This document shows, one piece after another, positions 1 to 11,517 of a stretch of 64,000 nt of DNA. Source of the stretch: Zanthoxylum bungeanum (taxonomy: Eukaryota; Streptophyta; Magnoliopsida; Sapindales; Rutaceae); assembly GCA_019454045.1 (NCBI GenBank), contig SKCR01018443.1:248001-312000 (forward strand), given 5' to 3'. Each line of letters starts with the position of its first letter. The first letter of the stretch is position 1. The position numbers and the translations under genes are program-made. The notes beneath the pieces were generated by a model. That model was not told where the DNA came from, made no database searches, and saw only the letters and a program-made list of their open reading frames with translations.

Positions 1-155
1 AACAAAATGCATGTGTTCGAGTAGCGTTTGGAAACGTGTTCGAATGGTAAACAGAATGCATGTGTTCATATAGCGTTTGGAAATGCGTTCGAATGAAAAT
101 GAGGTAGAATGGATGCGTTCGTGTAGCTTTTGAGAATGCATTCGAATGAGATTAC
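1..155. repeat. About 50-bp tandem repeat in Tat LTR
   Basis: Three diverged units carry the shared core atgc(a/g)ttcg...agcgtttg...gttcgaatg. The same array occurs with about five units at 34,195-34,435 in the partner LTR, so the array length differs between the two LTRs. Confidence 0.8.
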
Positions 156-394
156 CAAAATGGTATTTAAAATGACATAAACACGTGCGCGAGCATTTTT
201 CAAGCGGTACGTGGAGTTGTATCCCAAGTACAGACCATACTACCGTCCATTCAGATTCAGCTACATAATTTATCTTTGGGTTTCCATCCGATATACTGCG
301 AGAGGCAACACTCAAGCATTAACACAGCATGAATGCGAAGTGAAAAATGAAAAATGATAACCAAAAAGGTGAATAACAAGATCAACAGAAGAAG

Positions 395-1610
395 AGTGTG
401 ACCAAGAGCTTTGGCCAACGTCCATATGAGATCTTGTATACCCGGCACGGCAAAATATTGTGGTAAAGGTAGCCTTTAGGCATTTCCCTCAAATGGAGGA
501 CCTTTAATCCAATGTGATTAGCCCATGTGCACCAAATGACGACGCAAAAGTAAATAGACGGAATAACATGCAGAAAGTAAATGACAGAATAATAAAAGAG
601 TTGCGACCAAGGCCGACATCTATATGGGACTTCGTATGCCCGATTGAACGTACTTCTCATTCAATCAAGTATACTTCGCCCGGCGCGGCAAAACATCGTG
701 GTAAAGGTAGCCTTTAGGCATTTCCCTCAAACGGAGGACCTTTAACCCAACATGATTAACCTATGCGCACTAGATTAATTAATGCATAAATAAATAAAGC
801 AATAACATGCGGAAAGTAAATAATGAAAAATAAAAGAGATGCGACCTAAGCCGACATCTATATAGGACCTCGTATGCCCGATTGAACGTATTTCACATTC
901 AATCAAGTATACTTCGTCCGACGCGGCAAAATGTCATGGTAAAGGTAGCCTTTAGGCATTTCCCTCGAATACAGGACCTTTAATCCAACATGATTACCCC
1001 ATGCGCACGAGATTAACAATGCATAAATAAATTAAGCAATAACATGCGGAAAGTAAATAACGAAAAAATAAAAGAGATGCGACCTAGGCCGACATCTATA
1101 TGGGACCTCATATGCCCGATTGAACGTATTTCACATTCAATCAAGTATAATTAGTCCGGCGCGGCAAAACGTCGTGGTAAAGGTAGCCTTTATGCATTTC
1201 CCTCGAATAGATGACCTTTAATCTAACATGATTATCCCATGCACACTAGATTAACAATGCATAAATAAATAAAGCAATAACATGCGAAAAGTAAATAACG
1301 AAATATAAAAGAGATGCGACCAAGGCCAACATCTATATGGGACCTCATATGCCCAATTGAACATATTTCACATTCAATCAAGTATACTTCGTCAGGCGCG
1401 GAAACAAATCATGGTAAAGGTAGCCTTTAGGCATTTCCCTCAAACGGAAGACCAATAACCCAACATGATTCGCCCATGCACACTAGATTAACAATGCGTA
1501 AATAAATAAAGCAATAACACGTGGAATGTAAAATGACGGAATAATAAAACACAAACAATGAATGAACACAAAATTAAATAACAAAATGAAACACATGGTT
1601 AGAAGTTTCC
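395..1610. repeat. 237-bp tandem repeat array in Tat LTR, about 5 units
   Basis: Each unit has a (ga)catctatatggga-like start, then cgattgaacgta, ttcaatcaagtatactt, ggtaaaggtagccttta, catttccctc and gaccttta. Unit starts fall near 417, 613, 854, 1,090 and 1,327, so full units are about 237 bp and the first is shorter. The partner LTR has about seven units (34,690-36,250). The solo LTR of the same family at 29,623-32,032 lacks the array, so it expanded within a sub-lineage. Confidence 0.85.
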
Positions 1611-3534
1611 CAAGCGGTACATAGAGTTGTATCCCAAGTACAGACCGCACTACCGTCCATTCGGATTCGGCTACGGAATTTACGTCTGGGTTTCCATCCG
1701 ATATACCGCAAGAGATATCACACAATCATTAACTCAATATAAATGAAACTATACGTAAAACATAACGATGCATTCGAGTGATCAACAAGGAATAATTGAA
1801 AAGATAAATAGTAAAGGGGGCCCTCAGGTCTTACCTTTTAAGTTGCTCCTCATAAGTGCATTACGTCGTCTCTGGAAGGGTTAATGCTCCGTAACTTTTC
1901 TGGTTCACTGTTCAATGTTTTCGTCCACAGTTTTGCTATTTTTGAGCCGCCGATTTCTCTATTTTCTTCCCTATTTTGGACTGATTTTCGGGGACTATTT
2001 GTGTGTTTTTTTCAGATTATTTTCGGTGATAAAGGCTGCTATTTTAGGGTTATTTTGGGCTGTTGTTTTGGTGATTTTTAAGGGACTGTTTTAGTCAGTT
2101 TCTTGGTGCGGTTTTTGGGTTGTTGTTTCACGATTTGGAGGGGCAGTTCATTGTTATTTGTTCACTGTTTTTTGGACTGGTTTGGGGGCTAATTTCTGTA
2201 CTGTTTGAAGGGTGTTTGTTGATGTCGTGAGCTGCTGTTTCCAAGGTTTGGTGGCTGGTTTGCTTAACTTGGTTAGGGTTTTTTTATTGAGGTTTATTGG
2301 TACCATGAGCTGCTGTTTGGTCTTGTGGCTGGTTTGTGGGGTTCTTTTATTTTCGGCTCGTTGCTTTGTTTGTGTGTGTGTTCGATTATGGGGCTATTGG
2401 TTTCTTCAGGTTTGTTGCTGAGTGATGATTCATGTGTGGCTTAGAAAGAGAGTCAATGGTTTTTTGGTTTATGATTCACGTGGAGAGTAATTTTGTTGAT
2501 TGTTTAGTGTCGGTCAATGCGTGGATCTGTTTTGAGGTGTGGCCTGTAGGGTGTATTTGGCTCGGTGAGTTGTGTGTGATATAGGGTTGTGCGTTTTTCG
2601 GTCAGTGAGAGAATGGGATGATGAGAAAATCCGTGAAGGTTCATTTTGTTGGAGGGTTTATTCGATGATGGCCAATAGCTGTACGTGAGAAGAGAAATAT
2701 GAAGGTTATAACTTAAGATTTGTTGTTGTTTGCCGAGAGCTTACTAGGGTTTTTTGTTGTTGTCTTTTTGTGTTTTTTAGGTTGAGAGAGAGATGTGGTA
2801 CTGTGAAGGGTCTTTGTGGCTTGATGATTGTGGCCGAGAGAGAAGAGAGATATTAGAGAGAGAGCTTATTAGGGTTTGTTTTTTTGTTTTCTTTTTCTAT
2901 TGTTACTGCCGAGTCTAACAGAAGAAGAGAGAAGCAAGAGAGATTAGAGAAGTGTTTAGGGTTTATTTTTTTGGTGAATGCCGTGAGTGAGAGCCAAGGG
3001 GAGAGGACCTAGGGTTTGGAAAATGTCATCTTTTATAATGGTGCAGGCTAGGGTTTCCTTGTGTGTGCATGGCTTGAAAAGGGAACAAATCAAGCAAATA
3101 AAATGGTGTATTTAATTAATTTGTTTTAAGGAAATAATATTGTGTATTTTTGGTGGGGGAGTATTTTTAATTTGGAAGATGATTTATTTAGATTTTGGCA
3201 TGTGTTAAATGTGATTTGAATATTTTAGATTGGATTTTGTGGGCCTTGGGCGTGTGGCTTGGATTTTTGTGGGCTTGGGCGTATGGCTTGTGTTTGTGTG
3301 TGGGCTTGGGCGTATGGCTTGGTTTGGGTTGCGGGGATTTTGGGCCGAAGCTAACATTTAAAATGGAGATCCATCGAGTGAACCCAAGACCAAAAAAATG
3401 AATTAAATCTGAGGATGTACTTATTTTGAATTTTCTCTTCCGAAATCTGTTTCCCGCGACTTCCGCAACTTATCGGGTAGTGCCTCCATACAAGGCTCAT
3501 CATCAGGCTTCTATGCAAAAATACATTGTCTATA

Positions 3535-3544
3535 GTCTCCCCCA
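3535..3544 (-). other. Polypurine tract of the Tat element
   Basis: On the minus strand the sequence reads GTGGGGGAGAC directly before the 3' LTR start. This is the expected position and composition of the plus-strand primer of an LTR retrotransposon, and it fixes the element orientation as minus. Confidence 0.7.
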
Positions 3545-3702
3545 CTTTGATGGGACTTGTGCAGTGTGTGATAGCGACAATCCTATCAAAGTCATGCATG
3601 CATTTTTACTTACCTGGCTCGCCAGCTGTTGCTTAACTTACTTGTTATTCCGAGATGTTTCAAACTGAGTTGATGATGGTGAGGTGCTTCAACCCCTAGT
3701 TC

Positions 3703-3902
3703 ATTCCCGAATCGTTACTTTGTGAGAGGTGGTCCATTCCCGAACCGTTACTGTGAGAGGTGATCCATTCCCGAATCGTTACTGTGAGGTGGTCCATTCC
3801 CAAACCGTTACTGTGAGGTGGTCTATTCCAAAACCGTTACTGTGAGAGGTGGTCCATTCCCAAACCGTTAATTTAGAAGAGGTGGTCCATTCTCGAACCG
3901 TG
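3703..3902. repeat. About 31-bp minisatellite (gaggtggtccattcccgaac-type)
   Basis: Six to seven diverged units contain ggtggtccattccc, then gaaccgttactgtga. Units vary in length from 26 to 36 bp through small indels. The array sits directly inside the polypurine tract of the Tat element, in its 3' untranslated region. Confidence 0.85.
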
Positions 3903-6828
3903 TTGATAATGTGGGCCTCGACCCTGGGATTCATTCCTGAAATTACTGATAATGTGGGCCTCATGTTGGAGTTTCTAGGTCCATAGGATCGAATAACAAA
4001 CATGAAACAAGTGCGAATACAAATCGAGAAAGTCGCGGAATACTTACATCGAGCGGTTGAGCGACGCGGAGGCAACAAAAATGAAGTTTCTGCCCACTGG
4101 TTTCACGCCCACTACAGCAGTTCACCTCACTATTTTGCGCCATTTTGGTCTCCTTTGTCAAGCTCCAAGCTTCGTCGAATGGTTCCCGGCTCATGTGTGA
4201 GCTTCCCTATCACATTCGCATTGATCTCGGAGTGCTAGCTCTCGATGATTTTGCCATAAAACCATCGCACTTGCTTCCCTATTTCTTCAATCCACTCGGC
4301 AGTTCACTGCCCACCAAGAAGAAGAAATGCGTGAGATGTAGAGAGAAAAGAGAGAAGAGAGAGATGTGTTTGTTGAGTAAAAAATAGTAAATGATTTTCC
4401 TAAAAACATATACACCATTTTTTCCCTCCAAAAGCTAAGCATTTAATGCTTTCCATCTACTCAAATCAACTCACATCAACTTCCCATCAATCATGAAAAG
4501 TGACTGGAGTCAATCACACAAAGTGAAAGACATCCATCACTTGATTGACGGATGATGTGACGCTAGAAGCGACTAGCGATTTGACGCTTGATTTGATTTG
4601 CCGCACTCGCATTCGAAATGCGAATGCGCTCACAAATAATCTCGGGCTTGGGTTCGCTAATTCTAAATTAACGAATTTTCTGTTGCGTCTTTATTAAATC
4701 TAATTTAATTAAATAATCATGCCAAGCATAATTACTATTCACGTCGCTAACGAATTAATTTTAAATTAATTCGTTCGCCCGAATTAAAATCTAATTTTAA
4801 TTCCGCGTCGAAATCTAATTTCGTTTAATATACTAAATATATTAATTTACCGATTAATTCTAAATTAATCGTTATCTCTCTTTAAATGATATTTTATCCC
4901 AAATAAAATATCTCCGCAATTAATCCCAGATTAATTTTCTCTCTCATCTAATTAATCCCAGATTAATTAAAAGTGCGAGTCATACGTCATCGGTGAATCT
5001 TTGGGAAGCGACCCATGAGATCCCCGGATATGTTGGCAGTCAAATCGGTCGTCGGACTATCCGAACACGTGAGTACCAAGTACTACGTTTTACCGATTTA
5101 CAAGACAAGGTTGGCTTCTAGCAAAGCACCATGCCTACCCAATTCTCCGGAAATATCATTACAGGAATAAGGATCTATATCAAGCGTAGTATACCGTAGT
5201 ATTGCGTATTTTTGTCCAGTATCAGATGATCACATGCAAGGCCTGGGGCTGGTACAGTGTCTGCCCCGTACGATGCATATATCGGATAACGAGCAACTAG
5301 TCTCTTTAGAATCGAATAATCATGACCAAGTCATATTATCCCGACGATTTCAACCTTTATAGAGAACCAGTTCTGTATCCATGCGCGATCATCAACTCCA
5401 TATGTCTGGAGTGACACTTCCATTTTGACATCACACCCAACACACTACGATTCTCGATATACCCAGAATTGGCGTACACAAGAACCGATTAAAGCCCTGG
5501 ACGACCTCAACCAAAGTATATTGATTGTCGTATGCATTAGTGGTGCAAGTCTCAGGTTAAGACCAAATACACCTACCCTGATTTCGGACTTCCATAGACA
5601 CGTAGTCATACTACCAATGGAATTCCGAGGGGGTCTATCTAGAGTGAAGCTGTTTCCCGTACCATCGGTGAAACACAACCTCCTATTACACTTGCATGAT
5701 TATCCTATACCCAAACATATGAGAACTATGTCGTTGTGCTCCCACAACACGTACAAGTGTAATACTGGTCTTTTACGTATTCATCGATGTCCAATCTCGA
5801 TAATACTCTTACTAGGGATATTTAATGATTCTGCCTTCATGGACTGATACTGTCTCATATCATTCTCAATCCAGGCACTAATCATAGGGACCTCTCATCA
5901 TTTATATATCGAGGTGATCTAATCACAAATGATAAGAGTGCAATCTCCTTTGTCACAAAGTTAATTTTTACAACAACACCGTGATCTGTACAAATAGTGA
6001 CGCTATGGGTCATAATTGTCCAACACCTCGGCCCTGGGATTTATTCCTAAAACTGCTGATAATATGGAAATCGGCCCTGTGATTCATTCCCGGAACTGCT
6101 GATAATGTGGGCCTCGACCGTGGGATTCATTTCCGAAACTGCTGATAAGCCTCGGCCCTGTGATTCATTCCCGGAACTGCTGATAAAGTTGGCCTCGGCC
6201 TGGGATTCATTCCCGGAACTACTGATAATGTGGACCTCGGCAATGGGATTCATTCCTGGAACTGCTGATAACGTGGGCCTCGGCCCTGGGATTTATTCCC
6301 GAAACTGCTAATTATGTGGGCCTCGGCCCAGTGATTCATTCCTAGAACTGCTGATAAAGTGGGCCTCAGCCTTGGGATTCATTCCCGGAATTGCTGATAA
6401 TGTGGCCCTCGGCCCTGGGATTCATTCCCGAAACTGCTGATATTGTGGGCCTCGTCCCTGGGATTCATTCCTAAAACTGCTGATAACGTGAGCCTCGGCC
6501 CTGGGATTCATTCCCGAAACTCCTGATAATGTGGGCCTCGACCTTAGGATTCATTTCCAGAACTGCTGATAACGTGGGCCTCGGCCATGGGATTCATTCC
6601 CAAAACTACTGATAATGTGGGCCTCGGCCTTGGGATTCATTCCCGAAACTGCTGATAACGTGGGCCTCGGCCCTGGGATTCATTCCTGAAACTGCTGACA
6701 ATATGGGCCTCGACCATGGGATTCATTCCTGAAACATATGATAATGTGGGCCTCGACCCTGGGATTCATTTCCCAAACTGCTGGCAATGTGGGCCTCGAC
6801 CCTAGGTTTCATTCCCGAAACTGCTTGT
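3903..6828. repeat. 42-bp minisatellite (gtgggcctcggccctgggat-type), split by a solo LTR
   Basis: Units read approximately gtgggcctcggccctgggat, then tcattcccgaaactgctgat. About one and a half units lie at 3,903-3,963 and about 19 units at 6,026-6,828. The two parts are separated by the copia solo LTR at 3,964-6,025. The array is in the 3' untranslated region of the Tat element, a region known in plant LTR retrotransposons to vary strongly and to give rise to satellite repeats. Short ORFs across it, such as 6,047-6,253, only reflect the repeat phase. Confidence 0.9.
3964..6025 (-). mobile_element. Solo LTR of the 2-kb-LTR copia family
   Basis: On the minus strand this starts tgttggacaattatgac and ends gaaactccaaca. 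Its 2,062 bp match the 2,063-bp LTR at 11,790-13,852 in both length and content. It is flanked by cctca (3,959-3,963) and cctcg (6,026-6,030), a 5-bp target duplication with one mismatch. No internal region is present, so it probably formed by LTR-LTR recombination. A 140-codon ORF inside it (5,425-5,847) is not conserved in the other LTR copies. Confidence 0.9.
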
Positions 6829-8008
6829 CTTTTCCGGTTTTTCCTTTTCTTCAAAACCTGCGAATAAAAACAAAACAAAAATTGCGTGCATGTGATGTGT
6901 ATCCATTGAAGTATTTCCTATTCCGATGGGTTAGACCTTCCTTGTGCTCTTTGGTGCCCTTTCCCTAAAAAAGTCTTTGGTCGCCACTTGGGCCTGCTTA
7001 TGGTTTCCTTTTGTCAATTCTACTCTGGTGATTGCTCAGTTTTCTTTGGTCTCATGACCCCATATCTCGTCATGTCCCTGATTTGCGAGGTGGTAGACTG
7101 GTCGCCCCCAGACTTGGTTTAGCTATCTATTCTTCGCTGCTTGCACTAGGTCAATGTGGATCACGTGATGTGGCATTCTGTATCAACATACCCAATTACA
7201 GGCTACGAAATAGTCCCAATAGTTATACATGTTATTGTCTTCAAAGAATGTCTAGTAATGAGACCAAAGAATCTTCAAAGCACTCAATGCAACTCAAAAT
7301 CCAAGTTTTTGAATAAATTATCTAAGCCAGACTCAAAGTGTGTGTGTGCAAAGGTTTTTTACAGCTTGATTCCTTGGTAAGCCAACTCAATGATTTTGTT
7401 TAAAAATTGGGATTGATAGGTCAAACCAACCTAGATGTCTCAATTATGCTCTGCAATTGCTCTTCCGTGCTCAATATGGTATGGTTTTCTTTTTCTTTTG
7501 TCACTTTTTTTTTTTTTTTTTTTATTATTCTTTTTTTCTTCCTTTTTCTCAACACACCTACCCTTTAAGGTAGAATTTCTCCTCATGGTGGTCCTAATAC
7601 TCTCCCATGGGTAGCTTCACGTTTATCGGTTATAGGTGGTTTAATTTTCTTCTTTTGAGACTTTTCTTTTATTTTCAACCATACCACACATCAAAGCAAA
7701 TCAGGATAGACATCTAAGCAAACGGTCATTCATCGACCTGAAATTTTTTCAACTAGTCACCTTACCGACTACCCAGGTTTCCACTACTATAAACCTATGA
7801 TTAAGTGCTCACGAGTCTAACATAGATCAATTACTCAAATCATCAGATAAAAGTGTATCAAGGACTTGTCGTTTCTAAGGTTTCACCCTAAAGCACACAA
7901 TTTCATCATCGGGCTCATGCTTAACTATTGAGGAAAAGACTAGAACAAGTAGGCAAAATCGATGTCTTTATTTTTAAAAAATGCAGGATTGTAATCAAAT
8001 AAACTAGG
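6829..8008 (-). other. Non-coding 3' region of the Tat element
   Basis: No coding similarity is recognised on either strand. A poly-T tract lies near 7,505-7,523. On the minus strand this stretch continues what lies right of the Athila insertion at 28,755, so gag passes almost directly into non-coding sequence with no pol between. Confidence 0.6.
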
Positions 8009-8013
8009 GAAAA
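8009..8013. repeat. Target-site duplication gaaaa (left)
   Basis: The bases gaaaa precede the LTR start tgaccgg and recur at 28,750-28,754 directly after the other LTR. The pair delimits one Athila insertion of about 20.7 kb. Confidence 0.85.
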
Positions 8014-8924
8014 TGACCGGCATAAACACACACGTATAACACAAGTGCACGTATCGTTCAAGTAGTATAAAAATATCGATCCTACGAGGACTTAATATCT
8101 AAACTATTAATTTTATGAGGTCAAATGATTACTAGCATCTAACTGGTTGTTTGATTGATTTGAAATGGTGACGATTCTAAATTTAAAAACAAGTAAATAA
8201 AATTATTCGAAAGTAGATTTTAAGAAAATTCAATATTAAAAACTATCTAGGGTTGTGATTTCTTCTAATATCTTTTAAAGATGAAGTGGTTATTTTATAG
8301 TTGGGTAATATATTGATTTATTAACCTGGAACACTAAATTATGTGTAAGCCTCTGTCGATGGTCAGACACAAATACCCAGATTAACCCAATTAAACTATA
8401 TGTCTATGTCAACCAAATTATCTGGATTCATTAAGTTTAAGTTCCAATTATGGCTACCCCCGCCTGACAGGTATATGTATATCCTGTAAGGAAATCTATT
8501 AAAGGGTTATCTATCCTCAAGGAAGATCGTGGGCTATTGAGTCTAAGGCTGAAACCTAAAATCTCTATGTCTAGTTCATTTTAGATTTACCAGATCAATT
8601 TTATTAATGGCCAGTTAATGAAAAAGCAATAAGATTAAGACCCAATAAATAAATCTTTATAATACCCAAACTATAATCTAACCCCTTTATAAACCGGTGA
8701 TATTAAAAGTCATCACAACCCCAGATAACTAATTTAGTTACAACACATAACTAGGACTAGTAAAAACTTGAAAATAAAAGACATAAAGTAAAAATGCGGT
8801 AAAGTAAATACTGAAAAGTAAATTACAATAAAATAAAATGCTAAGGTAAAAGGAATTACTTTTACTACTACCAATTTAGATATCTCCCATAATATAATAT
8901 ATAAACTTGTGATAACATTACCAA

Positions 8925-9130
8925 CCAGCCATATAGGAGGTATTCTGATTAAGTCAAATTAAGTCCAACCAGCCATTAAGGCGGTAAAAAGATTTGTCCA
9001 TGAACCTGCCATATAGGCGGTAAGAAAGTTTAATTACCAACCGACCAATCTGGCGGTATCCTTGATTAGTCAGGTTTAAACCAGATTAAAAATGAATTAC
9101 CAACCGACCAATCTGGCGGTATCCTTTTTA
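8925..9130. repeat. Short repeats (ccaaccngccatataggcggta) in Athila LTR
   Basis: Five degenerate copies of ccaacc(a/g)gcca or accgaccaatctggcggtat lie about 40-60 bp apart, separated by aagtc/gtcaggtttaa-type spacers. The same series is at 27,418-27,625 in the 5' LTR. In element orientation they lie downstream of the TATA box, so they are expected in the transcribed part of the LTR. Confidence 0.75.
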
Positions 9131-9403
9131 AGTCAATATTTTAAATAGTGAATATATTATATTTAAGGGAGATTAATCTAAATAGTAATAGTAAAATAAT
9201 TACCTTTCACCCTAGCTGGGGAAGTTACCTCCTCATGGTGAATAGTAAAAACTGTAAAAAGTAAGAAAGTAAATTACTATTATTAAAAAAAGTAATTAAA
9301 AGTTAATTACAAAACTAAAATTAAAAGAAACTAGAGAGAGAGACTCCCTATTTGCATCAAAGAAATGAGAGAGAGTGGTATATTTGAAACTGAAATTTCG
9401 AGC

Positions 9404-9413
9404 TCTATTTATA
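9404..9413 (-). promoter_or_regulatory. TATA box of the Athila 3' LTR
   Basis: On the minus strand the sequence is CTATAAATAG within GCCTATAAATAGAGCTC. The partner LTR has ATATAAATAGAGCGC near 27,900-27,910. The G-box cluster lies 60-490 bp upstream in element orientation, giving a conventional promoter arrangement. Confidence 0.7.
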
Positions 9414-9431
9414 GGCATCAGCAAGGGTCTC

Positions 9432-10013
9432 GCGTCGCGACGCCCAGCTCGTGTCGCGACGCCCGTTTTGGTCGACGTGGCAGCTTCTGGTTCGTCGAGT
9501 GAGATTCTGGATAAGGTGATAAGGTGACACGTGGCAAGGTTGTTGGAGACTCAATTATTATGACACGTGGCGGCTTTTGATTGGTCAGCTAGATTCTTAT
9601 CCACCACATGTCAGATAGGGATAAGAGAGCCAAAAATTGATGCTGACGTGGCGCTGACGTGGCAAAGTGACTGTCGGCACCATAGAATTGCGACACGTGG
9701 CACTTCCTGATTGGCTGATGATGACGTGGCGGTGACATGGCATGTTGACTCGGTCAACTGATGATGTGGACGATGACGTGGCTGATAGGTGGAGTGACAC
9801 GTGGCAGTACGTGACGATGGTGACTGTCGGCACCGTAGGATGATGACACGTGGCACGACGCATGTTAGCAGATCGGCTGTGATGGTGACACGTGGCACGA
9901 CGCATGTTAGCAAAGTCAAATTTTCTCAGATTCTAAACCGTTGACCCGGCGCACGTTAGCAGCTCTGGTGCATGTTACGCGTCGCGACGCCAAGGTCTTG
10001 CGCGTCGCGACGC
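9432..10013. promoter_or_regulatory. Palindromes GCGTCGCGACGC flanking the G-box cluster
   Basis: Perfect 12-bp palindromes lie at 9,432-9,443, 9,979-9,990 and 10,002-10,013, and a one-mismatch copy at 9,451-9,462. They form one pair on each side of the G-box cluster. The 5' LTR has the same layout at 27,929-27,940, 27,948-27,959, 28,526-28,537 and 28,549-28,560. Each holds four CpG sites. Their role is unknown. Confidence 0.7.
9474..9900 (-). promoter_or_regulatory. G-box/ABRE-type motif cluster in Athila 3' LTR
   Basis: I count eleven ACGTGG cores in this stretch, most as GACACGTGGC or GACGTGGC, nearly all in the same orientation. CACGTGGC is the classic G-box/ABA-responsive element core bound by plant bZIP factors. 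The cluster lies upstream of the TATA box. An equivalent cluster lies at 27,974-28,445 in the 5' LTR. Function in vivo is inference. Confidence 0.65.
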
Positions 10014-10202
10014 TCCCAAATTACCAAAATGCCCTTTTTGTCAATTTTCAAAGTTTTGCTCCAAATCACCTCCAGAATGTCCTGAAACTTTATTTATCTA
10101 CAAAATAACACAAAACACATCAAAATATTCACAAAACTCAAGAAACTATACCAAATATTAGGTTAAATGAGTGGGAAATAGTGATAGATTTACCACTCAT
10201 CA

Positions 10203-10216
10203 CACCCCCAATCCTA
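10203..10216 (-). other. Polypurine tract of the Athila element
   Basis: On the minus strand the sequence is TAGGATTGGGGGTG, directly before the LTR start TGATGAG. This is the expected plus-strand priming site and fixes the left LTR as the 3' LTR. Confidence 0.85.
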
Positions 10217-11517
10217 ACATTTTGCTAGTCCTCGAGCAAAACACAAAATAAAATAACATAAGTAAAATTTAACTAAGCCACTTTCGTAGGGATCACGGTT
10301 GCATTTAACGTATGCAAGAAGCCTTTGAACCCCTAGGTGTCCCTAGAGGACGAGTTGTAGTCTCGTGAGGGTTTACAGCAATGATACCCACAAATATTTT
10401 ACAAAAGTAAGAAGGTAGTAAAACTAATGCACACAAAAGCAAAAAGACAAGAGAAAAGAGAATAAAGAAAGTTAGTGACTAATCAGGTGAAACTTCTACT
10501 CCAAGTTACTAGCTGTTTTGTTTCATTCTAAATTACTGAATTAGTAAATTCTCCGATTATATTTACCATTCTCCATATACACTATCAACAAAATATTAAA
10601 CAACTCATTTTTGCCCACAACAGTCATAAATGCAGTTGATAAGAGAGTAATATTTTTGTCCTAAAGTTTTATCAGAATTCACACCTTTTTGCAGCAATGG
10701 AATAATTTTTCTCATTTTTCTGATTTTTTTTCTTTGATTTTTGATTTTTGTTTTATACAATATCTTCCGTCTATGTAGAGAGTGTTGGGTCGGTGGCTCC
10801 CAAACCAGTTGGCTTTAGGGCACCAAGTGTTAAGACACCACTACAGACTTAATTACTCAGACTTCAGATATATATATATATATTTTGCAGCATCTTTGAT
10901 CCATGTAACGAGCTTTGGGCCAGTGGCTCCCAAACCAGTTGGTTTTAGGGCACTAGGTGTTAAAACACCCATACAGACTTTATAACTCGGATCTCAGACG
11001 GTTTTTTTTTCTCCATTGCTTTTTGAGATGCTTCCTCCAATTAAACTAGAGCACTGAATATTACAAATTTTTCAATTTTAACTCATGTCCGTATGTTACT
11101 ATGCATGTTGATAATACCTGTCAACTGAGCATATGAAGATCCATTTTAGTCCGTTTTATGGAGAATTTACAAATTAAATAATTTAAAAGGAAATAAACAA
11201 AAATTAACTTATTTCGAAAATAGGCTTGAGATACGTCTCAGGAGTGGAAACTCCTTACTCAACTATCTCTTACCAATTTCACAAAAATAAAAACAAAAAC
11301 GCAAAATATTTTTGTAATTTTTGAAAAAATTTCAATTTTTTTTTTTTATTTTTCGAAAAATTTTGAACAAAAAATAGAAACAACACACAACTAAAAATAA
11401 GGTACTGATCAACTAAGTCCCTCCCCCAAACCTAAATGAGACATTGTCCCCAATGTCTTATATAGTAGAAGAAGAGTTAAGAAAATCATACATGGTTAGC
11501 TGAAAATCTACGAAAAA
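10217..11517 (-). other. Athila 3' untranslated region
   Basis: No coding sequence is recognised. Two diverged copies of a block of about 110 bp lie at 10,779-10,870 and 10,911-10,995, sharing gtggctcccaaaccagttgg, ttagggca and tgttaa. At 11,415-11,460 the minus strand reads CATTGGGGACAATGTCTCAT, then AGGTTTGGGGGAGGGA, a G-rich box of the kind common in the 3' part of Athila elements. It lies just downstream of the LOG-like stop codon. Confidence 0.6.

Larger units (their letters stand above)
1..3534 (-). mobile_element. 3' LTR of the Tat/Ogre-like element (partial)
   Basis: This LTR is homologous along its length to 34,240-38,294, and about 0.5 kb of it is missing off the left edge. It holds three repeats of about 50 bp, then five units of about 237 bp, then a G/T-rich stretch (about 1,880-3,350), and ends at 3,534 with ttgtctata in place of the tgtctaca end of the other copy. 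A G-rich polypurine tract on the minus strand adjoins it, which marks it as the downstream LTR. Small ORFs inside it are not conserved between the two LTR copies and are not counted as genes. Confidence 0.85.
8014..10202 (-). mobile_element. 3' LTR of the Athila element
   Basis: On the minus strand it begins TGATGAGTGGTAAATC and ends GTTTATGCCGGTCA. It is about 2.19 kb, matching 26,528-28,749. In element orientation it has a G-box-rich upstream region, a TATA box, then a downstream part with ccaaccngccatataggcgg repeats. Compared with the 5' LTR it keeps a 17-bp segment near 8,117 that the other copy lacks. ORFs on either strand over the G-box region, such as 9,597-9,905, are repeat artefacts. 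Confidence 0.9.

Noticed and set aside
5425..5847. 140-codon plus-strand ORF
   Set aside because: It is inside a copia solo LTR; the matching LTRs at 11,790 and 56,326 do not keep the frame.
6026..6828. CRISPR-like array
   Set aside because: Regular spacing comes from a plain 42-bp minisatellite; there are no unique spacers and the context is a plant retroelement.
9597..9919. Two overlapping minus-strand ORFs of 102 codons, His/Thr/Ser-rich
   Set aside because: They lie on the G-box repeats of the Athila LTR and are not kept as equivalent frames in the other LTR. Their composition follows the GTGGC repeats.
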